This document shows positions 33,777 to 40,873 of a stretch of DNA of 40,873 nt, piece after piece; the first letter of the stretch is position 1, and each line of letters starts with the position of its first letter. The stretch is from contig JAQVIX010000012.1 in NCBI GenBank assembly GCA_028695495.1, forward strand, positions 1 to 40,873. The letters run 5' to 3'. The position numbers were made by a program, and so were the translations under genes. This DNA is from Candidatus Cloacimonadota bacterium. GTDB lineage: Bacteria > Cloacimonadota > Cloacimonadia > Cloacimonadales > Cloacimonadaceae. The notes beneath the pieces are model-generated. The model ran no database searches. It saw only the letters and a program-made list of their open reading frames with translations, and was not told the origin of the DNA.

Positions 33777-34679
33777 ATGCTACTTGCTAATCTCCTGAAT
33801 CCCAAAACCATCCTGCATCTGGATGGCGAATACAGCAAAGAAGAAGTATATCGCCTCCTTTTGGGGCGCATCTGCCAAAAGCAGGAGCTGCCCGAATGTG
33901 GAGAAGAGCTTTTGACCAAGATAATTAAGCGGGATCAGGAGAGCAGCACGGCATACCCTACCGGTATTGCCATCCCCCATATCCGCGTGGAAGGCTTTCA
34001 GGATACCATCATCGGCATGGCGTTTCTAAAGCAACCCGTGGCATATAACGGCAGCATGATAAATTGGATTGCCCTGGTAATATCCAATATCAGCTCCACA
34101 AGCTTGTATCTGAACCTGGTGGCGTCTTTGCTGAAAATCTCCAAAGACGCCGCCCTGGTGCAGAGCCTAATCAATATGGAAGACGGCTCCGCAGTGGTGC
34201 AACACTTTAAAAAGCTGGAGATTCAGATTAAAAAAGAAGTGACCATAGCGGATATCATGATTAGCGACCCCGTATCCATTACCAGAAACGCCAAGCTGAG
34301 CGAGCTCATCGATATCCTGAATAACCGCCGCATTTCCTTCGTACCCGTAGTGGATGAAGAGAACAACTATTTAGGCGTGGTAAATGTGCTGAGCCTGCTC
34401 AAAGTGGGCGTGCCGGATTACCTCATGATGCTGGATAACCTTAGCTTCCTGCGCTCCTATGAACCTCTGGAGAAGCTGCTTCAGGAGCAAACCGAGATCA
34501 GCGTGGGCGAGATTATGAAAAACGGCGTAAGCTTCCTGAAGCCAGATACTTCCATCCCCGAAGCGGTATTTGAGATGATTCACAAGAAGATGCGCTTCTT
34601 TTGCGTGGTGGACGAAGCTGGCAAGCTGGTAGGAGTGGTAACCGCTATGGATATCCTGCGCAAGGTGATAAAGGCATAA
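33777..34679 (+). CDS. PTS EIIA type-2 domain fused to a CBS pair
   Basis: 300 residues. The first 150 form a PTS EIIA (fructose/nitrogen type) domain with the phosphorylatable His68 in GIAIPHIR. Residues about 160-215 and 240-298 are two CBS motifs (IMISDPVSITRNAKLSELIDIL and IMKNGVSFLKPDTSIPEAV). No EIIB or EIIC is near, so it is a regulatory rather than sugar-uptake protein. The gene starts 14 bp after porX and ends 3 bp before the permease gene, which suggests that it gates or senses for that permease; CBS domains often bind adenine nucleotides. AAGGA precedes the start. Confidence 0.9.
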   Translation: MLLANLLNPKTILHLDGEYSKEEVYRLLLGRICQKQELPECGEELLTKIIKRDQESSTAYPTGIAIPHIRVEGFQDTIIGMAFLKQPVAYNGSMINWIALVISNISSTSLYLNLVASLLKISKDAALVQSLINMEDGSAVVQHFKKLEIQIKKEVTIADIMISDPVSITRNAKLSELIDILNNRRISFVPVVDEENNYLGVVNVLSLLKVGVPDYLMMLDNLSFLRSYEPLEKLLQEQTEISVGEIMKNGVSFLKPDTSIPEAVFEMIHKKMRFFCVVDEAGKLVGVVTAMDILRKVIKA

Positions 34680-34682
34680 ATA

Positions 34683-35972
34683 ATGGCACTCATGATAATC
34701 GCACTGGTAATCTTTGGGATTACCTACATCCTCATCATCACCGAATGGATCAATAAGATGCTCGCCGCCATGATGGGCGGCTTTGCTATCATCCTCACCG
34801 GCATTGTTCACCAAAAAGTAGCCTTTGCCGCCATTGATTGGAACGTAATCTTCTTCCTTATCGGTATGATGATGGTAATCTCGGTAATGCGGCAAACCGG
34901 GCTTTTTATGTATCTCGCCATCAAGATCGCCAAGCTCGCCAAGGGCAGACCCCTGCCCATTATGGTCTGGATGTTTCTGCTTACCACCGTGGTTTCCGCC
35001 TTTTTGGGCAGCGTAACCACCATCATGATCCTGGTACCCATTGTATTGCTCGTTGCCAGCGAGCTTAAGATAAGCCCTATCCCCTTTATTATCACCATGG
35101 TAATAGGCTCCAATGGCGGGGGTGCCGCTACCATGATCGGTGATCCGCCAAATATCCTGATCGGCAGTGCCACGCATTACAACTTCCTGGATTTCATCCT
35201 CAATCTCACCCCGCCGGTAGTAATGATCACCATTGCCTCTATCGGCATAATCTGGCTCTTGTACCGCAAAGGCATGAAGGTAAGCAACGAAAGCCGTGCC
35301 CGCCTGATGAGCTATAGCGAAAAGAACCTAATCAAGAGCAAGTTCCTCTTGGTAGCCAGCCTTATCGTATTGGGATTGATGATAATAGCGCTCTCGCTGC
35401 AAGCGATAATCCACATTGAAACCGCCACCGTGGCGATGACCGCCGGACTCTTCCTGCTCTTTATTTCCGACCGCAAAAAGGTGGAGCACATCATGGCAAA
35501 CGAGATAGATTGGGTAACTATCTTCTTCTTTATGGGGCTATTTATGATTGTGGAATCCCTGGTGGAGACGGGCTTTATCGATATGATAGCCGGCAGCGTA
35601 ATGTATATTACCAAAGGCGAGCCTAAGAGTACCTCGATGGTAATCCTCTGGCTCTCCAGCCTCTTTTCCGCGGTAATTGATAACGTCCCCTTTGTAGCCG
35701 CCATGATCCCCGTTTTGGAAAAGCTGGGTGTATTGATTGGCGATAGCAAGGCGATGGATCCGGTATGGTGGTCTTTGGCATTGGGCACCTGTTTGGGCGG
35801 AAACGGCACCCTGATAGGCGCCTCGGCAAATATCGTGGCGGTAGGAATTGCCAATCGCAACGGATTTCACATCAGCTTCAAGGAGTTTACCAAGATCGGC
35901 GCTATCTTTGCCCTGCTCGCCACCGTTATCAGCACCTTTTATATACTATTCCGCTATTATGGAGGCTTTTAG
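34683..35972 (+). CDS. ArsB/NhaD-type ion transporter
   Basis: 429 residues with about eleven hydrophobic segments. Signatures of the ArsB/NhaD group of the ion transporter superfamily are the first half GSNGGGAATMIGDPPNILIGSA and the matching second-half block GTCLGGNGTLIGASANIVAVGIA, the two inverted repeats that form the substrate site. Members move arsenite, or exchange Na+ for H+; the substrate cannot be set from sequence alone, and no arsenic-resistance neighbours are present, so a Na+/H+ or anion role is more likely. It is the last gene of the run that starts at 30,208. No clear terminator follows before the convergent gene at 36,006. Confidence 0.92.
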   Translation: MALMIIALVIFGITYILIITEWINKMLAAMMGGFAIILTGIVHQKVAFAAIDWNVIFFLIGMMMVISVMRQTGLFMYLAIKIAKLAKGRPLPIMVWMFLLTTVVSAFLGSVTTIMILVPIVLLVASELKISPIPFIITMVIGSNGGGAATMIGDPPNILIGSATHYNFLDFILNLTPPVVMITIASIGIIWLLYRKGMKVSNESRARLMSYSEKNLIKSKFLLVASLIVLGLMIIALSLQAIIHIETATVAMTAGLFLLFISDRKKVEHIMANEIDWVTIFFFMGLFMIVESLVETGFIDMIAGSVMYITKGEPKSTSMVILWLSSLFSAVIDNVPFVAAMIPVLEKLGVLIGDSKAMDPVWWSLALGTCLGGNGTLIGASANIVAVGIANRNGFHISFKEFTKIGAIFALLATVISTFYILFRYYGGF

Positions 35973-36005
35973 CCGCACAAGGTGGCAGGTGGCAGCCCCT
36001 AACAC

Positions 36006-36368
36006 CTAAAACCTACAATGCCGCCGATATATGCGGTAATTATTCCACACCACCAGCGCAAAAACGATATTCCCCACGATCAGCACGATATTGATGGTAA
36101 AGAGATCGTTTCCCGCATAAAAGCCCATTGCCGGTATTAGCAGGGCGAGCAGCAAAGTTTTGAAGATAATGATCCCGCGCGGGATACCCAGCTTTCTAAA
36201 GATCCAGCGGGCAATGGGGTTGCGCTCCCGCCCAAAGTGATGCGGGCGCATTACGATATAGGTAGAATGCGCATCCAGGAGGTTTAGGAGGATAAACATC
36301 CCCAAAAGCCCCCAAAACAGAGCTGCACTATGTAGCAAGTGCATAAAAGTACTTAAAATCAGCTTCAT
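36006..36368 (-). CDS. Small membrane protein, DUF5658-like
   Basis: 120 residues from the ATG at 36,368; a longer frame to 36,548 would run antisense into the lipoprotein gene and is not used. Three hydrophobic segments are visible. The block LLNLLDAHSTYIVM followed by GRERNPIARWIFRKLG (Asp, then Glu-x-Asn-Pro) is the pattern of DUF5658 membrane proteins, whose function is unknown. No good ribosome site stands before this ATG, so the exact start is unsure. It shares the 36,369-36,474 spacer with the divergent lipoprotein gene. Confidence 0.7.
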   Translation of the reverse strand: MKLILSTFMHLLHSAALFWGLLGMFILLNLLDAHSTYIVMRPHHFGRERNPIARWIFRKLGIPRGIIIFKTLLLALLIPAMGFYAGNDLFTINIVLIVGNIVFALVVWNNYRIYRRHCRF

Positions 36369-36474
36369 AAAAACAAGATTTTTGGCTCCCCGCTTTTTTG
36401 GCAAGCAAAAATACTTGACACATAGCGCCTGCATCTCAAGCTGGCTTCCAAAATAATAAAGCGAGGTTGCCATC

Positions 36475-37107
36475 ATGAAAAAGATTCTTTTCTTTACTCT
36501 TGCAATTACCCTGCTGCTGCTTTTTAGCGCCTGCGAATCCGGCGGCAAGTTTGAGGTTCATAACCGCACTTCCCATCCCGTATGGACGGCAGTGCAAGCG
36601 GGTGATTTTGTAGAAGTTCCTGCCGGTGATTCCCACGTATTCAAGGTTGATACAGAAACGCAAAGCTTTCTTACCGGCGAGGTATCCAAGAAGATAAAGG
36701 TAAGGGTTTTGGGCAAAACCTTTTCTTTGGTGGATCGCAGCGAAGAAGTGCCCGTTTATACGGATTCTACCTATACCAAAGTAAAAGCGGGTAAAACCAC
36801 CCATGCTTACCTGAGTCCAAACCGCGCCTGCATCCAGATTACAAACCTGCGCAATACCACGATGGAGCGCGCCGAAATCTGGCAGCATCGCAGCAATAGC
36901 CAGATGTTGGTAGGTACTCTTAGCGACATCCCTGCCGGCGAAACCAAATGGATGCGCGTGGATCCCAACACCCTGGATAGCAGCTTTTATTATCGCATCC
37001 ACGTCTTGATGGAAAATGACGATGTATTTCCCTTCGGCGGCCCGGAAGTGGTTTTAGGCAGCGATGAGCTGTATCAGATAGACATTCCGGCTGCACCAGG
37101 ACAATAA
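36475..37107 (+). CDS. Putative lipoprotein, unknown function
   Basis: 210 residues. The N-terminus is a lipoprotein signal with lipobox LFSAC, the acylated residue being Cys20, so the protein is anchored in a membrane on the periplasmic side. The rest is beta-rich with two similar halves (NRTSHPVWTAVQAGDFVEVPAGD near 30-50, and ITNLRNTTMERAEIWQHR followed by SDIPAGETKWMRV), suggesting an internal duplication of an immunoglobulin-like or spike fold. No family was recognised. GAGG lies 9 bases before the start. A TTGACA at 36,415-36,420 may belong to its promoter, but the -10 is unclear. The M16 peptidase gene follows after 33 bp. Confidence 0.8.
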   Translation: MKKILFFTLAITLLLLFSACESGGKFEVHNRTSHPVWTAVQAGDFVEVPAGDSHVFKVDTETQSFLTGEVSKKIKVRVLGKTFSLVDRSEEVPVYTDSTYTKVKAGKTTHAYLSPNRACIQITNLRNTTMERAEIWQHRSNSQMLVGTLSDIPAGETKWMRVDPNTLDSSFYYRIHVLMENDDVFPFGGPEVVLGSDELYQIDIPAAPGQ

Positions 37108-37140
37108 TCTCAGAACTTAATTCTCAAGGAGAACCCTGAT

Positions 37141-39951
37141 ATGAAGTATTATTGGCTTTGCATTCTGCTGTTGGCGTTTAGCCTCTTAAGCGCCACACTT
37201 ACCCCGCAAATTGCCCAAATCCCCCTGCCTGTAAATCCGGATATCCTGCATGGAACTTTGGAAAACGGCATAAAGTATTATATAGTTCAAAACGCCAAAC
37301 CGGCAAACCGCGCGGAACTGCGCCTCTATGTAGATGCCGGTAGCATCCTGGAAGATGAAGACCAATTAGGCTTGGCGCACTTTTGCGAACACATGGCGTT
37401 CAACGGCACTACACACTTTGCCAAAAGCGAGGTGGTGGACTATCTCGCCTCCATCGGCATGGGCTTTGCCAACGGGCTAAACGCCATGACCAGCTACGAT
37501 TTTACCATGTATCAATTAAAAATCCCCACCGATAACCGCGATCAGCTGGAGAAAGGCTTTTTGATCCTCTCCGATATGGCGCATTTGGTGAGCTTTGATG
37601 AGGACGAACTCGAGCGAGAGCGCGGCGTGATTATCGAAGAATGGCGCATGGGGCAAGATGCCTCCAGCCGCGTACGGGACAAGATTTCCGAAGTAGCCTT
37701 TGCCGGCAGCCGCTACGCCACCCGCAGCCCCATTGGCACTTACGAAAGTCTTACCACCTTTGGGCGCGATGAGATTGTGCGCTTTTACAATGACTGGTAT
37801 CGTCCGGATTTGCAAACGGTATTGGTAGTAGGAGATTTGCCCAAAGAAGAGGCTTTGGATCTGGTTACTGAATACTTCGGCAAAATCCCCGTTCACCCAA
37901 ACCCCCGCCCCCGCGAGGTCTTTAGCGTTCCAGAGCATCCCGAAGCCCGCGCCGTGGTTGCCACCGATCCCGAATATCAATATTCCTCCATCGATGCCTC
38001 CTGGAGCCGCGAGCATAGCCAATACCAAACCCTGGGCGATTTTTATCAAAACCTGCATGAATTGCTCTTTTTTAGCATGCTAAATAACCGCTTTGAAGAG
38101 CTTTCCAATAGCGAAGAACCTCCCTTTAGCTTAGCTTATGGCTACTCGGGCACCATGATGAAAGGCTTGGCGCAAACCACCCTCAGCGCCTATACCGGCG
38201 AGGGCAAAAACCGCACTGCCTTAAATGTACTGCTTTCCGAAGCTGAACGCGTGCGCCGCCATGGCTTTTTGCCCAGCGAGTTTGAGCGCGCCAAAGTGGA
38301 GCTTATCCGCAAACTGGAAGCAGATGTGGAAAAAAGCAGCACCATGGATTCCGGCGCTTTGGTTTGGGGCTTTATTGGCACTTTGATGCACGGCAATACC
38401 TATATGAGTCCGCAGGGGATACTGGAGCTTACCATGCAGTTTTTAGACGGAGTGGAGCTGGAAAACATCAATTCTCTGGTGGATGATTACATTACCGAAG
38501 ATAACCTCACTATCTCCTATACTTCCTTTGATAAAGAAGGCAGCGTGCACCCCTCTACCATTGAGCTTTTGGATGTGTACAACGAGGTTTTGGCAAGCGA
38601 GATAGAGCCTTATGAGGATTTGGTGGTGGAAGCCCCCCTCATGGAAAAAGCGCCCAAAGCTGGCAAGATTACGAAGCGTAAAACCCATAAAGCCAGCGGC
38701 ATCCAGGAATGGACTCTTTCCAACGGGGCAAAAGTATATAGCAAAAAGACGGATTTCAAAGCCGATGAAGTGCTCTTTAGTGCAAATAGCAAAGGCGGCT
38801 ATTCCCGCTATCCGCAGCAGATGATCTACGACGCCCAAAACCTGGGCTCCTATCTGGGCAGCAGCGGCGTGGGCGAGTTTGATATCAGCAGCCTAAACCG
38901 CGTGCTTAGCGGCAAGATTGCAAACCTGAACTTCAACGTAGCCCTTTATGAAGAGGGGCTTTATGGCGGCGCTTCCCCGCGCGATTTGCAAACTCTGTTT
39001 GAATTGATCTGCCTGAACGCCACCCAGCCGCGCTTTGATGCCAAAGCCTTCAATTCCTTTATCACCCGCATGAAACCCTGGTATGAAAACCAGATGAACA
39101 GCCCCGAAAAAGCTTTTTCAGACTCTCTGGGCTGGCTGATGTTTGATAAACACCCCATGCGCAAACCCTTTAATATGGAAGACCTGAATAACCTTAGCCT
39201 GCAAAATATGGAAACGATATTTAAGGATCGCTTCGGCAATTTCGGCGATTTCAATTTCTATTTCGTGGGCAATTTCGATGAAAAACTCTTGGAAGAATAT
39301 TGCAAGACCTATCTGGCAAGTCTGCCCGCCAAAAAGAAGAAAGACAAACAGATAGATAAAGGCATCCGCTTCTTTGGCGGACACAAGAGCGCTTCCTTTG
39401 CCAAAGGCAGCAGCGAAAGCGCAAATGTAAGCCACGTAAGCACCGGAAAGTATGTAAACACTACCGATAACAAAGTGGCGATAAACGCCATGATCAATGT
39501 GCTTAACGAAAAGCTGCGCGAAAACATCCGCGAAGACATGAGCGGAGTCTATGCCATCCAAGCATGGCAGGAGTATATGTATTTCCCCAAAGACGAATAT
39601 TATATAAGCCTTTGGATGAGCTGTTCGCCGGCGCGCGTGGATGAGCTGAATGACGCCATCTTTGCCGTAATCGATAGCGTTCGCACCGGTAATTACGACG
39701 AACGTTATATCGTTTCCAGCAAAGCCGTATTGGAAAAGCGCTACGAAGAAAGCATCTCCCAAAACCGCTATTGGCTAAACAATATGAGCAGCAATGTAAT
39801 TAACGGCAAGCCGCTGGATTCATTTTTAAATAATCCCAAACGCTATGCCAAGATAAACCGCAAGTTAATAAACGACGCCGCCAAGAAATACCTGGATTTT
39901 GGGAAGAATAAGCTCTCAATAATAATGGTTCCGGCGGGGAAAACGCCATAG
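37141..39951 (+). CDS. M16 family zinc metallopeptidase, secreted
   Basis: 936 residues with a signal peptide (MKYYWLCILLLAFSLLSA). The inverted zinc motif HFCEH (His80, Glu83, His84) and the distal Glu at about 160 in ELERERGVIIEEW are intact, so the first M16 domain is catalytic; the second half (about 520-936) is a degenerate M16 pair, as in the large two-unit insulinase-like proteins common in Bacteroidota. It should act in the periplasm or at the outer membrane on peptides. AAGGAG stands before the start. It follows the lipoprotein gene by 33 bp and ends in a strong terminator. Confidence 0.95.
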   Translation: MKYYWLCILLLAFSLLSATLTPQIAQIPLPVNPDILHGTLENGIKYYIVQNAKPANRAELRLYVDAGSILEDEDQLGLAHFCEHMAFNGTTHFAKSEVVDYLASIGMGFANGLNAMTSYDFTMYQLKIPTDNRDQLEKGFLILSDMAHLVSFDEDELERERGVIIEEWRMGQDASSRVRDKISEVAFAGSRYATRSPIGTYESLTTFGRDEIVRFYNDWYRPDLQTVLVVGDLPKEEALDLVTEYFGKIPVHPNPRPREVFSVPEHPEARAVVATDPEYQYSSIDASWSREHSQYQTLGDFYQNLHELLFFSMLNNRFEELSNSEEPPFSLAYGYSGTMMKGLAQTTLSAYTGEGKNRTALNVLLSEAERVRRHGFLPSEFERAKVELIRKLEADVEKSSTMDSGALVWGFIGTLMHGNTYMSPQGILELTMQFLDGVELENINSLVDDYITEDNLTISYTSFDKEGSVHPSTIELLDVYNEVLASEIEPYEDLVVEAPLMEKAPKAGKITKRKTHKASGIQEWTLSNGAKVYSKKTDFKADEVLFSANSKGGYSRYPQQMIYDAQNLGSYLGSSGVGEFDISSLNRVLSGKIANLNFNVALYEEGLYGGASPRDLQTLFELICLNATQPRFDAKAFNSFITRMKPWYENQMNSPEKAFSDSLGWLMFDKHPMRKPFNMEDLNNLSLQNMETIFKDRFGNFGDFNFYFVGNFDEKLLEEYCKTYLASLPAKKKKDKQIDKGIRFFGGHKSASFAKGSSESANVSHVSTGKYVNTTDNKVAINAMINVLNEKLRENIREDMSGVYAIQAWQEYMYFPKDEYYISLWMSCSPARVDELNDAIFAVIDSVRTGNYDERYIVSSKAVLEKRYEESISQNRYWLNNMSSNVINGKPLDSFLNNPKRYAKINRKLINDAAKKYLDFGKNKLSIIMVPAGKTP

Positions 39952-39957
39952 AATAAT

Positions 39958-39990
39958 AAGGGCTTGTGCATCGCATAAGCCCTTGTTTTT
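39958..39990 (+). terminator. Rho-independent terminator of the M16 peptidase gene
   Basis: Stem AAGGGCTT / AAGCCCTT (39,958-39,965 and 39,977-39,984), extended inside by TGC/GCA, is followed by G and five T (39,986-39,990). It starts 6 bases after the stop codon. Confidence 0.9.
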
Positions 39991-40268
39991 GTATTGAATA
40001 ATGGGCGGCAAAAGGGGGCGGAATATGGCGTGGATCGGGTGTTTTTATTATTTTGGTATAAAATGGGGGTTTGCAACACCCTCGTAACCCGTTAATTACC
40101 CGTTGCTTACACGGACGATGGACGGGGAAGGGACGAGGGAGCATGGAATGAATAGTGTAAAATGTATAATTTTCAAAGTTTTATGAAACTCGTGAAGTCC
40201 GTGGCGGCTGATAGTTTCGTAAAGGGCACACATGTTTTGCCGCCAGGAACTCCACGGTTACCGATCTT
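39991..40268. other. Intergenic, no gene seen
   Basis: No coding frame with a ribosome site. The sequence leads into the dispersed repeat copy that starts near 40,269. Confidence 0.55.
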
Positions 40269-40499
40269 AAGGCTGTCCAGAAATACGCAAATAACACAAC
40301 AACAAGAAATGTCCACACCTGAAATGATAGGGGTTCAAGGCATTGAACCCGCCGAAATTTATACGCAAAAGGTAATCATTACGGATTGTGTTTCAATTTA
40401 TTACGGTGTGCGCTGCGCGCACGCTTTATGAAAAGCGGGCTTTGGCGCATTGCGCCCCTACATTCTCGTTTCGTTGGATATCGTGCTTGGTTTTGGCAT
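40269..40499 (+). repeat. Dispersed repeat, third long copy
   Basis: Begins at AAGGCTGTCCAGAAATACG and carries GGGGTTCAAGGCATTGAACCC, GTAATCATTACGGATTG, GTGTGCGCTGCGCGCACGC, the GCGGGCTTTGGCGCATTGCGCC region and GATATCGTGCTTGGTTTTGGCAT. It lacks the first 90 bases or so present at 14,333 and 27,138. Confidence 0.85.
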
Positions 40500-40515
40500 A
40501 GCAGGATAGCCTAAT

Positions 40516-40588
40516 TTGCATCTTGCAATGTGAATAAGAATCAAACGACAAGATGTCGTTTTTACATTTCTGTGGCAAGATGCCACAG
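40516..40588 (+). repeat. AAGAT-loop hairpins, three in a row
   Basis: TTGC-ATCTT-GCAA (40,516-40,528, the loop reading AAGAT on the other strand), AAACGAC-AAGAT-GTCGTTT (40,543-40,561) and CTGTGGC-AAGAT-GCCACAG (40,570-40,588). The last two are 8 bases apart, like the pair at 27,931-27,975, but with different stems that remain perfectly paired. Confidence 0.85.
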
Positions 40589-40694
40589 CCACCTTCTGCG
40601 AAATCGGTTTTGGCAGCCCAGAGCTAAGCGCAGATTAAAACATTTCCGGATATGCCAAAACCTGCCTGTCATTCTTTCCCCGTCAGGGGATAAA

Positions 40695-40796
40695 GTTTAG
40701 GTAGCCCAGGGTGTTCGCCGCCCAAAATGAGCCTGCGATATTTTGGGCAAGATAAACCCTGGGTGATGGTTGCGTTTTGATGAATATCTTTTTATC
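40695..40796 (+). repeat. Dispersed repeat, 3' module ending in a palindrome
   Basis: Begins GTTTAGGTAGCCCAGGGTG and passes through GGGCAAGATAAACCCTGGGT and GCGTTTTGATGAATATC to TTTTATCC. The preceding CCCCGTCAGGGG resembles the CCCGTCAGGGA hairpin before the 13,161 copy. Confidence 0.8.
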
Positions 40797-40863
40797 CCCC
40801 AGCTCCCCCCTTTTTTATGCACGAAATCCGCGGATTTTGTGCATAAAAAAGGGGGAGCTGGGG
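40797..40863. repeat. Long palindrome, centre CCGCGG
   Basis: The arms are complementary over about 33 bp on each side of the centre between 40,830 and 40,831, with one G/T mismatch and one unpaired C. It has the same AATCCGCGGATT core as 13,254-13,324, but the outer arms are unrelated (AGCTCCCCCC and a T6 tract here). Confidence 0.93.
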
Positions 40864-40873
40864 TTTTATTGCA

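Noticed and set aside
34371-35177. Minus-strand open frame of 268 codons
   Set aside because: Antisense to the EIIA-CBS and permease genes; very rich in His, Asp and Gly as expected from reading hydrophobic codons backwards.

Overview
The window looks like a chromosomal piece of a Gram-negative, Bacteroidota/FCB-like bacterium, most plausibly Candidatus Cloacimonadota. The evidence is two secreted proteins with type A sorting domains of the type IX secretion system (T9SS), a PorX-type response regulator, a gingipain-like C25 peptidase, an M16 peptidase and several signal-peptide or lipoprotein genes. The phylum is an inference from gene content; no 16S gene is present.

Layout. 1-12,025 is ordinary chromosome: tRNA-Asn(GTT), then mostly minus-strand genes (T9SS cargo protein, M3 peptidase, MgtE, C25 peptidase coupled to an AlkD-like protein, a possible outer-membrane protein) and a plus-strand YbaN-family gene. 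12,026-14,986 is a gene-poor, repeat-rich zone with dispersed repeat copies, long perfect palindromes and a gene remnant. 14,987-27,139 is a defence island resembling BREX type 3: a frameshifted excisionase-like HTH gene, brxF, brxC (DUF6079-like), an AlbA_2/Schlafen-type ATP-binding gene, a pglX-type methyltransferase, pglZ, a brxA-like gene and a truncated DUF4365 gene. The usual BREX-3 helicase gene brxHII is absent, and the AlbA_2 gene sits inside the operon. Near-identical direct repeats of about 340-380 bp lie on both sides (14,333 and 27,138), so the whole island could be lost by recombination between them.

27,140-28,145 is again repeat debris. 28,146-39,951 returns to housekeeping and envelope genes: YbjQ family, mutM, a two-domain thioredoxin-like oxidoreductase, then a tight plus-strand run (MORN protein, panB, hypothetical, porX, EIIA-CBS protein, ArsB/NhaD-type permease), a DUF5658-like membrane protein, a lipoprotein and a large M16 peptidase with a clear terminator. 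39,952-40,873 carries another copy of the dispersed repeat, ending in a long palindrome.

How the genes fit together. The BREX-like genes form one compact plus-strand operon with gaps of 17 bp or less or overlaps, and should act together as methylation-linked phage defence. The PorX gene and the two sorting-domain proteins point to a working T9SS in this organism. The repeats carry the least explained structure: palindromes with different arm sequences that remain self-complementary, and paired hairpins with a constant AAGAT loop.
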